Source of the DNA: Clostridia bacterium
GTDB taxonomy: Bacteria; Bacillota; Clostridia; Oscillospirales; Acutalibacteraceae
Assembly (NCBI GenBank): GCA_017416485.1
Contig: JAFQCH010000023.1
Location: 271,613-335,612, forward strand
Reading direction: 5' to 3'
Length of the DNA stretch: 64,000 nucleotides
Shown here: piece by piece, positions 28,028-35,793 of the stretch
Layout: each line of letters begins with the position of its first letter
How positions within the stretch are numbered: the stretch's first letter is position 1
The notes under the pieces: model-generated
What the model was told of the DNA's origin: nothing
The model's database searches: none
Seen by the model: the letters and a program-made list of their open reading frames with translations, nothing else
Program-made: the position numbers and the translations under genes

Positions 28028-29182
28028 ATGTCCAATATTACTACATATATTGAAGAATTCGGCAATATTCCCTTTTCGGAACTGCCCTATACTGACGGCG
28101 ATGACTTTTCGCTGAATAATATTTTTTATATGCCGCTTGAAAAAGTTGCTCCGTCAGAATTTGAAAAAACACCAAAAACACTTGGCCATTATGCACAGGC
28201 GTTTTATGCCTTGCATCATTACAAGATGGTGCCGGCCGGTCTTGTTTTGCCCAAACATATCTGTCGCCGTCTTGTAAAAATGTCCTCACACAGACGTTTT
28301 GCCGCAATTAAATTGACGGGCGTTCGCTCTGTTTTTGACGAAGAAAATACGGTGCAGTTTGCGGCTGCAACCTTCATTCTGCCAAACAAAGTCAATGTTG
28401 TTGCATTCCGCGGAACCGATGACACCATTTTAGGCTGGGTTGAAGACTTTGATCTGCTTCTGAAAGGCAAAACGGGCTCCCATGATCTGGCCGTGCAATA
28501 TCTTGAAGAAGCTGCCGCAAAACTTGAAGGCGATCTCTTTGTAACAGGACACTCAAAAGGCGGTCATCTTGCTCTTTATGCTGCACTTCATTGCTCCGAA
28601 GAAACCCGCAAACGAATTAAGAGAGTTTATAACAATGACGGCCCCGGCTTTGCAGATGATGCGTATCTTAACAGTGACGAATACAATCAGCTTCGCCCCG
28701 TGTATCGTCATTTTATTCCCGACAGCTCACTGTTCGGTCTGATGCTCAAGCACGACAATGATTTCAAAGTTGTCAAGAGCAGCGTTCCGTTCCTTGGCCT
28801 TGTGCAACACGACATCAGCACATGGCAGTTAAACGGCGCAATCCCCGTGCTTGTTGATGATGTAACCGCAATCGGCAAAGTGCAGGATGAGGCATTTGCA
28901 AACACCATCGAACAAGCAAGCAATGAAGATATCAACGGGTTCAGAACCATACTCAACGATACCTTTATGGCAACAGGTACGGAAAACCTGACAGGATTTG
29001 CAAAAAACATTATAACATCTGTTCCTAAAATGGTAAACAATTATTTTGACCATGACAAGGACACAAGAAAACATTTTTGGAAAGCAACCACCATCATTCT
29101 TACCAATCTCGGCAAATCTGCCGTTTCTGCGGCAAAGGGTGAGCTTGTTTATCCCGTTGCAAGAAAGAAAAACAACGCATAA
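28028..29182 (+). CDS. Mbeg1-like (DUF2974) alpha/beta hydrolase
   Basis: 384 aa lipase-like cytosolic protein. The nucleophile elbow is FVTGHSKGGHLALYAAL (GHSKG, about residue 175). An oxyanion-hole strand reads VVAFRGTDDTILGWVEDFDLLL. A likely catalytic Asp is in VYNNDGPGF and a late His in LVQHDISTWQ. No signal peptide. The substrate is unknown; DUF2974 members are common in Clostridia and lactobacilli. GAGGAG lies 8 nt before the ATG. Confidence 0.85.
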   Translation: MSNITTYIEEFGNIPFSELPYTDGDDFSLNNIFYMPLEKVAPSEFEKTPKTLGHYAQAFYALHHYKMVPAGLVLPKHICRRLVKMSSHRRFAAIKLTGVRSVFDEENTVQFAAATFILPNKVNVVAFRGTDDTILGWVEDFDLLLKGKTGSHDLAVQYLEEAAAKLEGDLFVTGHSKGGHLALYAALHCSEETRKRIKRVYNNDGPGFADDAYLNSDEYNQLRPVYRHFIPDSSLFGLMLKHDNDFKVVKSSVPFLGLVQHDISTWQLNGAIPVLVDDVTAIGKVQDEAFANTIEQASNEDINGFRTILNDTFMATGTENLTGFAKNIITSVPKMVNNYFDHDKDTRKHFWKATTIILTNLGKSAVSAAKGELVYPVARKKNNA

Positions 29183-29206
29183 TTTTACAACAACAGGTAC
29201 ACAGCA

Positions 29207-29965
29207 ATGGTAATGGTTTTAATGACGGCGCTCGGTGTCGGTCTTGCCACCGTATTCGGCGCGATACTTGGTTTCATCATCAAAAATCCGAGCCACAGGC
29301 TCAATGATATAATTCTTGCTTTTGCAGCAGGTGTGATGCTTGCTGCCGCCGTTTTCGGGCTGATTGCTGAATCAATTGATTTGGGCGGAAAAAACGGCTT
29401 GTATATAACCGTTCTTGGCATTTTTGCAGGTGCAGTGTGCATGATTCTTGTTGACAAACTGCTCCCGCATCTGCACAATCTGTCGGAAAGCGAACAAGAA
29501 GATCATCCGAAAAAGAATGCAAGCATGAACAAGGTTTTGCTTTTTGTGATTGCAATTGCCATTCACAATCTTCCCGAAGGTCTTGCTGCGGGTGTCGGAT
29601 TCGGCACGGGCAACACCGGCCAGGCATTGAGCATTGCCGGTGGCATCGCATTGCAGAATATTCCTGAAGGTATGGTTATTATTGCACCGATGCTCGGTGT
29701 CGGCATCAAAAAACGACGCGCTTTTTTGATTGCATTATTCACCGGCATTATTGAAGTGGTCGGCACACTTATCGGTTATATCGGTGTGCATTTTTCGGAG
29801 GCAATCCTCCCCTTTGCGCTTGCCTTTGCAGGAGGCACAATGCTGTATGTAACAAGCGATGAAATCATCCCCGAAACACATGCCCACGGCAATGAACGCG
29901 CTGCCACATTCTCACTGCTCGTTGGCTTTTGCGTCATGTTGTTGTTTGATGCACTGGTAGGATAA
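29207..29965 (+). CDS. ZIP family divalent metal transporter
   Basis: 252 aa, eight predicted helices, importing Zn, Fe or related ions. Metal-site helices IV and V read IAIAIHNLPEGLAAGVGFG and IALQNIPEGMVI, the hallmark HNxPEG/xNxPEG pair. A cytosolic loop has LPHLHNLSESEQEDHPKK. The start is uncertain among ATGs at 29207, 29213 and 29222, as no strong ribosome site is visible. It begins 24 bp after the hydrolase gene and probably shares its transcript. Confidence 0.92.
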   Translation: MVMVLMTALGVGLATVFGAILGFIIKNPSHRLNDIILAFAAGVMLAAAVFGLIAESIDLGGKNGLYITVLGIFAGAVCMILVDKLLPHLHNLSESEQEDHPKKNASMNKVLLFVIAIAIHNLPEGLAAGVGFGTGNTGQALSIAGGIALQNIPEGMVIIAPMLGVGIKKRRAFLIALFTGIIEVVGTLIGYIGVHFSEAILPFALAFAGGTMLYVTSDEIIPETHAHGNERAATFSLLVGFCVMLLFDALVG

Positions 29966-30004
29966 AAAAAATTGGGTGGGATCAACTCCCACCCATTCAT
30001 TTTT
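29966..30004. terminator. Bidirectional terminator
   Basis: Stem TGGGTGGGA/TCCCACCCA (29972-29994) with loop TCAAC, a T-tract on the plus strand and an A-run upstream serving as T-tract on the minus strand. Confidence 0.88.
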
Positions 30005-31459
30005 TTATTTACTGAAAAACAGTGCCTGTGCCAATGTTTTTACAACTTTGGAAAGGCCTTCTTTGCTGCTTGCAACTCCCGCTAGCACATCAGATGCCGT
30101 TTGCGTCCCCGCAAGTGAAGTGTGTTGCAGTATTGCATCCACTGTTGCTTCCTGAATCACATAATCAATCAGGAAATCGGTTACCTTCTGTGCATCTGCA
30201 ACATAGTATGTTGCACCGTTTGCAAGTGTTTGGGCGCTTGCGCAAGCGGTCAAGGTTGCAACGTCCATATTCGGAAGATCTGCACTGTCGGCCTTTACGA
30301 TCATCTGCAGCAGACTGTCAAGCAATGTGTTGAAATCGCCGTCAAGTTTAATGCCGAGTTCGCCGATTATTTCAACCAAAGACTGACCGAGATTAAACAG
30401 AAGCCCGTCTTCATAGCCCATTACAAGTGCTGCAAGCGGATTGAATTTTGCATCCATACGCAGACAACGCATGCCATCAACCAAAGAACCGCTTTCGACT
30501 GCATTTGCAAAATTCACAAGCAGACTCGTAATACTCTGCATGGGATCTGCACTGTTTGCAATTTTGTCAACCGCCGCAAAAACAGGTTGCAGAATACCTT
30601 TCCACATATCTGCAATATCGGCATAGCCGAGATATTCCTCAACAGTCGGATATTCACCATCCACAAGACCGAGCATATTGAACAGCGGAACAAGACAACT
30701 TTCATAGCCGGATTTTTCAGATACATTGTAAATATCAGCAGCATCCATGCGAATGGGAATTGCATCAAAATCAAGAAGCACTTCCAGAACATTTACATTA
30801 ACAACGCGTGTCTTGCTTTGAATGCAAACCTCAAGCACACCGCGCAAGCCCTTGCTCATTTCTGCCATCACGACAAAGAAACTTTCTTCATCCGTTACAC
30901 CCCATTCAATGGAGTTCCAGAGCGTTGTGGTTGCCTGCTTGCCGTTTTCCTTTGTGTAGGAAACTTCCGTATCCATATAGGTCCAATCATCACCGACACT
31001 GCTCAGAACTTCATTCAGCGGTTTACGGGAACCGTCTTTGTCAAGACAGGTATATGTATTTTCACCCAACTGTTCGGCAAGAGACGGACCGCTGTAATAC
31101 AAGTCGATTGTATGCGCAAACTCAAGCATATTCAAATCCGTCAATGTTTGCTTGAGCAACGGATATGCAAGCGACATAATAACATTGACAATGGCATCCG
31201 AGTAAATAAATCCCTTTACCGTCTCCAGCACCGTGTCAATCGAAATACCGCCGCCTGTGATATCCGAAACAAGATCGGATGCGGTATCCCCGAGTTCGCT
31301 CATTGCACCGCCCATGCTGACGTGCAATTCAACAACACCCTGATTTTTGCCTGAAACCTCCTTGACGGAATCCTTTGTCGCAATTCCGACTGCACCGCCA
31401 ATAACAAGAGCAACCACTAAAACAGTGATAATGATGTTTCTCAAAAACACTTTGTTCAT
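30005..31459 (-). CDS. Secreted/anchored protein of unknown function
   Basis: 484 aa. I do not recognise a family. The N-terminal hydrophobic segment (about 8-27, NIIITVLVVALVIGGAVGIA) is a signal anchor. The rest is predicted extracellular, mostly helical and rich in Ala, Leu, Asp and Val, with repeated DxLLDxLLQ-like and DAAD patterns but no catalytic motif I can identify. It has few Cys residues. GGGAGGAAG precedes the ATG. Monocistronic by context, convergent with the ZIP gene. Confidence 0.75.
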   Translation of the reverse strand: MNKVFLRNIIITVLVVALVIGGAVGIATKDSVKEVSGKNQGVVELHVSMGGAMSELGDTASDLVSDITGGGISIDTVLETVKGFIYSDAIVNVIMSLAYPLLKQTLTDLNMLEFAHTIDLYYSGPSLAEQLGENTYTCLDKDGSRKPLNEVLSSVGDDWTYMDTEVSYTKENGKQATTTLWNSIEWGVTDEESFFVVMAEMSKGLRGVLEVCIQSKTRVVNVNVLEVLLDFDAIPIRMDAADIYNVSEKSGYESCLVPLFNMLGLVDGEYPTVEEYLGYADIADMWKGILQPVFAAVDKIANSADPMQSITSLLVNFANAVESGSLVDGMRCLRMDAKFNPLAALVMGYEDGLLFNLGQSLVEIIGELGIKLDGDFNTLLDSLLQMIVKADSADLPNMDVATLTACASAQTLANGATYYVADAQKVTDFLIDYVIQEATVDAILQHTSLAGTQTASDVLAGVASSKEGLSKVVKTLAQALFFSK

Positions 31460-31558
31460 TTAATCTTCCTCCCAAATGAAAGACAAATATACACTTATAT
31501 ATATTTAACCATATTTGCGAGCATTATGCAAGTACCAAATTTTTAATATACTCATCTA

Positions 31559-32416
31559 TCAGCGATACTCCGCGGCAAAACGAGTAAGATCAGGTCCGCC
31601 CGGATGAATGTCATATCCCTGCCATCCGACCACTCTGTTTTCGCAAGGTATCACAAGCAGATTCTGACCGTTCATTCCGCCTTTATTATAAGAATCTCTG
31701 ATTCCGTTGGGCGCAAATTCATACTGTCTTTCGAGAACGGTTTTTACCCAATCAGCTGAAACAATTCTTTTCCCCTTATAAACACCTTCATTAAGATATA
31801 CTGCACCGAGTTTTATCATGTCTTCCACTCTGATATAAAGCCCTGTTGCACCGATTGCGTGCCCCTGCGGACAGCAACTCCATGCCGCTTCGCGGAAGCC
31901 GAGTGGCTGAAAAATATTTTCCCAACAAAAAGCAAAAAGCGGCTTTCCTGCAACCTTATTCACAATTCTTGAAAGCACATAATACCCTGCATCCTCATAC
32001 CGCCGTTCGGTATCGGGAGGACACACCCATCTTTTAAGCATGATTTCTTTTAAATATTCGGGATCATATTTCGAAGCATCATGCACATCCGTATCAAAAC
32101 CACCGGGGAAACCGATTCTGTGACGCATAAGCATATCAATCGTCGTATGATCCCAATACGGGTCATATCCGACCGGACATTCATCTTTAAGTATTTCGGT
32201 TACGGTGTTATCTGTGCGTAAAAGCCCCCTGTCACAGAGAATTCCGATTGCCGTAACAGTATATATTTTTGAAACCGAATACACATTCTGACAGGCATTG
32301 TTTTCTTGTATTTCAATTTTCTCGGGATCATTGTCCCCTGTTATTTCAGCAATGGTAAACACTCTGCCGTCATGATCTCTTATAAACTGTGCAAAATCTT
32401 CAAGAAATCGGCTCAT
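31559..32416 (-). CDS. Serine hydrolase of the beta-lactamase (class C / DD-peptidase) fold
   Basis: 285 aa. The SxxK nucleophile motif is SVSKIYTVTAIG (about residue 48). The second motif region reads EDAGYYVLSRIVNKVAG (Tyr present, Asn of YxN replaced). The third box is DIHPGGPDLTRF (HPG in place of KTG), common in esterase-like members. No signal peptide, so probably a cytosolic esterase or D-aminopeptidase-like enzyme. GGAGGA lies 10 nt before the ATG. Specific substrate unknown. Confidence 0.85.
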   Translation of the reverse strand: MSRFLEDFAQFIRDHDGRVFTIAEITGDNDPEKIEIQENNACQNVYSVSKIYTVTAIGILCDRGLLRTDNTVTEILKDECPVGYDPYWDHTTIDMLMRHRIGFPGGFDTDVHDASKYDPEYLKEIMLKRWVCPPDTERRYEDAGYYVLSRIVNKVAGKPLFAFCWENIFQPLGFREAAWSCCPQGHAIGATGLYIRVEDMIKLGAVYLNEGVYKGKRIVSADWVKTVLERQYEFAPNGIRDSYNKGGMNGQNLLVIPCENRVVGWQGYDIHPGGPDLTRFAAEYR

Positions 32417-32476
32417 AATAAATATCCTCCTCTGTCTGTTCAGATCATATCATTTTTAAGCAAAAAAAACAATACC

Positions 32477-32505
32477 TTGACAATCTTTTTATTATGTGTT
32501 ATTTT
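32477..32505 (+). promoter_or_regulatory. Promoter of the leader ORF / methyltransferase transcript
   Basis: Consensus TTGACA (32477-32482), 17-bp spacer and a weak -10 TATTTT (32500-32505). Confidence 0.55.
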
Positions 32506-32531
32506 GAATATAAGAATTTTTGAGGTGAGTT

Positions 32532-32633
32532 ATGCGTAGTTTCATTTCTCATAAAACGAATATGTATCAGTATTGGCTTGCACAACCTTGTGTGTGCAGG
32601 TCTATATTGCTATATTCATTTCGGGATATTTAA
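32532..32633 (+). CDS. Putative 33-codon leader peptide upstream of the methyltransferase
   Basis: The short frame begins at an ATG 7-8 bp after a strong GAGGTGAG site and ends TAA. The peptide is MRSFISHKTNMYQYW..., with LAQPCVCRS in the middle. The coding sequence itself contains the dyad TGCACA/TGTGCA. It lies between a promoter and a strong terminator hairpin, 82 bp before the methyltransferase gene, the layout of a translation-sensing attenuator. Coding status is inferred from the ribosome site and layout only. Confidence 0.45.
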   Translation: MRSFISHKTNMYQYWLAQPCVCRSILLYSFRDI

Positions 32634-32657
32634 CTGCGTTTTCACGATATGATTATA

Positions 32658-32697
32658 ACGGTGTAGGCTTACAATATAAGCTTACACCGTTTTTATA
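32658..32697 (+). terminator. Terminator hairpin between leader ORF and methyltransferase
   Basis: Stem ACGGTGTA(G)GCTTA/(T)AAGCTTACACCGT (32658-32690) followed by TTTTATATTTT, ending just before the methyltransferase ribosome site TAAGGAGG. Its position between a promoter and a gene suggests regulated read-through. Confidence 0.75.
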
Positions 32698-32715
32698 TTT
32701 TAAGGAGGAATATGA

Positions 32716-33534
32716 ATGAAACTTTCAAACCTGTTCAAAAAGAAATCCGTATCAGGCGGCAACAGTGTCGTTGACTTCTACAACCGCTATAATGAAGACG
32801 GCAGACTGTTGCGAAAAAGCAGAATGCCCGAATATCTGACCACAATGCAATACATTGAAAAATATCTCTTTCCCGGTGCAAAAATAATCGAAATCGGTGC
32901 CGGTACGGGCAGGTATTCTGTTGCGCTCGCAGAAAAAGGATATGATGTTACAGCAGTTGAACTTGTTGAACACAACATAGAAATTATGAAGAAAAAAGTG
33001 AAACCGTATCACGATATAAAAATAATGCAGGGCAATGCCCGTGACCTGTCAGTTTTTGAAAACAATAGCTTTGATATTGTTTTGCTGTTGGGGCCGATGT
33101 ATCATCTTTTTGAAGATGCAGACAAACATCGAGCTCTCGACGAAGCAATCCGCATTGCAAAACCGGACGGCATCATTTTTGCATCATACTGCAACAATGA
33201 CACATCTATGTACAAATTCTTTTACAACGGCCGCGTGTTACAGTATCTTGAAAAAGGACTGATTAAAGAAGACTATCATACAGCATCTGTCCCCGAAGAA
33301 ATCTTTGAGTTGTATCGTAAATCTGATATTGATGAACTGATGAAAGATAAAAACACAACTCGACTGCATTTTGTCGGTGTGGATATGTTGTCTTATCTCT
33401 TTGATGACAGATTTGACAAATTGACTGATCGCGAATTTGAGGAATACATGAAGTTTCTGTCTAATCTCCGTGAACGTGAAGACTGTGTCGGGATGTCTAT
33501 ACACATGCTTGATATTTTCAGAAAGAATCAATAA
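32716..33534 (+). CDS. Class I SAM-dependent methyltransferase
   Basis: 272 aa. Motif I is IIEIGAGTGRYSVALA (about 58-73), motif II VTAVELVEHN, post-motif region MQGNARDL, and motif IV FDIVLLLGPMYHLF. The C-terminal third is an all-helical extension ending LDIFRKNQ. The target (small molecule, protein or RNA) cannot be deduced. TAAGGAGG precedes the start. Expression probably depends on escape from the terminator immediately upstream. Confidence 0.87.
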   Translation: MKLSNLFKKKSVSGGNSVVDFYNRYNEDGRLLRKSRMPEYLTTMQYIEKYLFPGAKIIEIGAGTGRYSVALAEKGYDVTAVELVEHNIEIMKKKVKPYHDIKIMQGNARDLSVFENNSFDIVLLLGPMYHLFEDADKHRALDEAIRIAKPDGIIFASYCNNDTSMYKFFYNGRVLQYLEKGLIKEDYHTASVPEEIFELYRKSDIDELMKDKNTTRLHFVGVDMLSYLFDDRFDKLTDREFEEYMKFLSNLREREDCVGMSIHMLDIFRKNQ

Positions 33535-33576
33535 AATCAGTTGATATATACCATTTTAAATTCACTCATACGGTTA

Positions 33577-33605
33577 TTGCAGCAGCTTGATAAATTCAAT
33601 ATAAT
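33577..33605 (+). promoter_or_regulatory. Promoter of the XRE regulator gene
   Basis: TTGCAG (33577-33582) and TATAAT (33600-33605), 17-bp spacer. Confidence 0.6.
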
Positions 33606-33637
33606 GTAGATGAAATTACAAAACAGGAGTGTATACG

Positions 33638-34165
33638 ATGGATGTTAAAAATGTCGGTGCGCAGATTGCAAATTTGCGCAAAGCAAAAGGCATCACACAA
33701 AGTGAGTTGGGAGAAAGAATCGGCGTATCCTTTCAGGCGGTCAGCAAATGGGAACGCGGTGAAACGCTGCCTGACACCTCCCTTTTGCCCGATCTTGCAA
33801 GAATACTTGAAACAACAGTGGACTTTATTTTGCTTGGCTGCGAAAAAGTGATTGAATACAAAGGCAAATGCACCGTTGCGGATATGAAAAAAGGATTGCA
33901 CTGCCTGAAAAATGCAGGTGAATATTTAGGCGCGGAAAACATTATTTATCGCGCCGCAATCAAAGGCATCAACACCGATCTCAATACCGACATCGAAGAA
34001 GCATTCCGCAATGACTATGTATTTGAAGCCTTCTTGGCAGAAGCAATCATTCAGAATCTGATTGCAGGATTTTATGTTGATATCAGCGATGTAAAAAACA
34101 ATTTCAAGTATGAGCATTTTAAGAATATCGTGGTGGATTATTGTGATAAATACGGAATAAAGTAA
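33638..34165 (+). CDS. XRE-family transcriptional regulator
   Basis: 175 aa. Residues 1-62 are a Cro/CI helix-turn-helix: IANLRKAKGITQSELGERIG, then VSFQAVSKWERGETLPD and LARILETTVDFIL. The C-terminal part (about 70-175) is a helical domain of unknown function with no ligand-binding motif I can name. Start 33638 follows ACAGGAG. Its targets are not evident; it is divergent from the Asn-rich microprotein and follows the methyltransferase gene. Confidence 0.9.
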   Translation: MDVKNVGAQIANLRKAKGITQSELGERIGVSFQAVSKWERGETLPDTSLLPDLARILETTVDFILLGCEKVIEYKGKCTVADMKKGLHCLKNAGEYLGAENIIYRAAIKGINTDLNTDIEEAFRNDYVFEAFLAEAIIQNLIAGFYVDISDVKNNFKYEHFKNIVVDYCDKYGIK

Positions 34166-34220
34166 TAATTTAAAAATCGTGTATTTTATGGTTGGACCGG
34201 CTAATTGGCATAAACAGAGA

Positions 34221-34265
34221 AAAAGGGCTGTTGCACATCCGAAAGCGGAGGTGTAACAGCCCTTA
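34221..34265 (-). terminator. Terminator of the Asn/Gln-rich microprotein gene
   Basis: Stem AAGGGCTGTT/AACAGCCCTT (34223-34264) with an inner helix around GAAAGC. Read on the minus strand it is followed by TTTTTCTC. On the plus strand there is no T-run. Confidence 0.7.
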
Positions 34266-34356
34266 TGATGGAAATGAGGAGTTACAAACCCCTTAATTCC
34301 GGAAGATCATTCAAGTGCTCTCCAAAATATGGCAAAAAACGGGGGCGTTTGATTGA

Positions 34357-34518
34357 TTATTTGTTCTGATTGTTTCTGTTGTTCTGGTTGTTCTGATTGC
34401 GCTGATTATTCTGGTTATTTTTGTTGTTCTGATTGCCCTGATTGTTCTGATTGTTCTGATTGCTCTGATTGTTCTGATTGTTCTGATTGTTCTTATTGTT
34501 GTTGCTGTTGTTGTTCAT
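34357..34518 (-). CDS. Asn/Gln-rich repeat microprotein
   Basis: 53 aa, nearly all Asn and Gln in NNQ triplets (MNNNSNNNKNNQNNQ..., ending NNRNNQNK). The minus-strand frame starts 7 bp after a perfect AGGAGGTGAG ribosome site, ends TAA, and is followed about 90 bp on by a matching terminator, so it is likely expressed. The opposite strand shows a Cys/Ser-rich frame that is merely its shadow. The composition is prion-like or spore/surface-protein-like; no function can be assigned. The upstream region has a dyad ATAGTTTACC/GGCAAACTAT (34544-34571). Confidence 0.7.
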   Translation of the reverse strand: MNNNSNNNKNNQNNQNNQSNQNNQNNQGNQNNKNNQNNQRNQNNQNNRNNQNK

Positions 34519-34604
34519 TTTCTCACCTCCTGAACAGTTACAAGGATAGTTTACCTCATTTGCGGCAAACTATTCACACAGAAGAAACTGCAAGGAGAAA
34601 AAAT

Positions 34605-35738
34605 ATGCTTTTAATTAAAAATGGGCTTTTACACACAATGGAAAATGACACACCGATACGGGCTGATATGCTGATAGACAACGGAAAAATTATAAAAATT
34701 AAAAAACAAATTATTCCGTCAGCGGAAACAGAAATATACAATGCCGAAAACCTGAATGTTTATCCCGGATTCATCGATGCACACAGCCATATCGGAATTG
34801 CGGAAGATAAAATTTCATCACAGAATGATACAAGCAATGAAAACACAAATCCAACAACACCGGCTATCAGAGGAATAGATGCTATCAATCCGATGGACAG
34901 TGCTTTTCACAATGCGATTGCTGCCGGCATCACCGGTGTTATGGTAGGACCCGGAAGCTCCAATGCGGTTGGCGGACAATTTGCATTTATAAAAACCTAC
35001 GGCAGATGTGTTGATGATATGGTCGTTCTGTCCCCTGCCGCAATTAAAATTGCATTCGGTGAAAACCCGATGAACTGCTACGGTCTTAACGGTAATATGC
35101 CGTCAAGCCGCATGGGAATTGCTTCGCTGATCAGAGAGGAACTGTTCCGTGCAAGGCAATATTTTTCACAAAATCAATCAGGGAACGAAGATTTTACGTT
35201 GGAATGCTACAAAGAACTTTTTGAAAAGAAAATCCCGCTTAAGGCGCATGTGCACCGAGCTGACGACATTTTTACCGCAATAAGAATTGCCAAAGAATTT
35301 GACCTAGACCTAACACTAGACCACTGCACGGAGGGCCATCTGATTGCACAAGAAATTGCTAAAAGCGGTTATCCCGCTATTGTAGGCCCTTCTCTCGCAT
35401 CACGCAACAAAGATGAAGTCAGTCTGTCGGATTTTAAAACAGCAGGCATTCTTCATAATGCAGGCGTTACGGTTGCCATAACCACCGACCACCCTGTTTC
35501 CAGAATACAATATTTACCTTTATGTGCGGGCATTGCAGCAAAAGAAGGTCTGGGCGCAACAGCAGCCCTACGAGCCATTACCATTGATGCGGCACGAATA
35601 TGCAGGGTTGACCATAAAATAGGCAGCCTTAAAGAAGGCAAGGATGCGGACATTGTTATTTTTGAAGGCAACCCTCTGGAAATAAACTCTTGTGTTAAAG
35701 CTACTATTATAAACGGTGAAATTGTGTGGTGTAATTAA
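34605..35738 (+). CDS. Amidohydrolase family protein (imidazolonepropionase/dihydroorotase-like)
   Basis: 377 aa metal-dependent hydrolase. The beta-sandwich start is LLIKNGLLHTMEND; the metal motif is GFIDAHSHIGIAED (HxH at about 61-63). Further ligands are in KAHVHRADDI (His), LDHCTEGH (His) and ITTDHPVSR (Asp). The closing strand KDADIVIFEGNPLE is typical. AAGGAG precedes the ATG. The substrate (cyclic amide or acyl amino acid) is not predictable. It is divergent from the Asn-rich microprotein gene. Confidence 0.88.
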   Translation: MLLIKNGLLHTMENDTPIRADMLIDNGKIIKIKKQIIPSAETEIYNAENLNVYPGFIDAHSHIGIAEDKISSQNDTSNENTNPTTPAIRGIDAINPMDSAFHNAIAAGITGVMVGPGSSNAVGGQFAFIKTYGRCVDDMVVLSPAAIKIAFGENPMNCYGLNGNMPSSRMGIASLIREELFRARQYFSQNQSGNEDFTLECYKELFEKKIPLKAHVHRADDIFTAIRIAKEFDLDLTLDHCTEGHLIAQEIAKSGYPAIVGPSLASRNKDEVSLSDFKTAGILHNAGVTVAITTDHPVSRIQYLPLCAGIAAKEGLGATAALRAITIDAARICRVDHKIGSLKEGKDADIVIFEGNPLEINSCVKATIINGEIVWCN

Positions 35739-35741
35739 CTG

Positions 35742-35777
35742 ATAAAGCGAGTGAACTTTTTCATTCACTCGCTTTAT
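35742..35777. terminator. Bidirectional terminator
   Basis: Stem ATAAAGCGAGTGAA/TTCACTCGCTTTAT between convergent genes. Confidence 0.82.
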
Positions 35778-35793
35778 TGTTATAAGAGTATTT

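Noticed and set aside
30122..31354. Long plus-strand frame opposite the secreted unknown protein
   Set aside because: The minus-strand gene has a signal anchor, ribosome site and terminator; the plus frame is Cys/His-rich and lacks a ribosome site.
32577..32602. Riboswitch upstream of the methyltransferase
   Set aside because: Only a small dyad and a terminator are visible; no conserved aptamer core is recognisable, and a leader-ORF attenuator fits better.
34381..34500. CRISPR array or tandem DNA repeat
   Set aside because: The short near-identical units are NNQ codon repeats inside a microprotein frame, with no spacer structure.
34353..34520. Cys/Ser-rich plus-strand frame preceding the amidohydrolase
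   Set aside because: It is the reverse-strand shadow of the NNQ repeat microprotein, which has a perfect ribosome site; the amidohydrolase has its own start at 34605 with AAGGAG.
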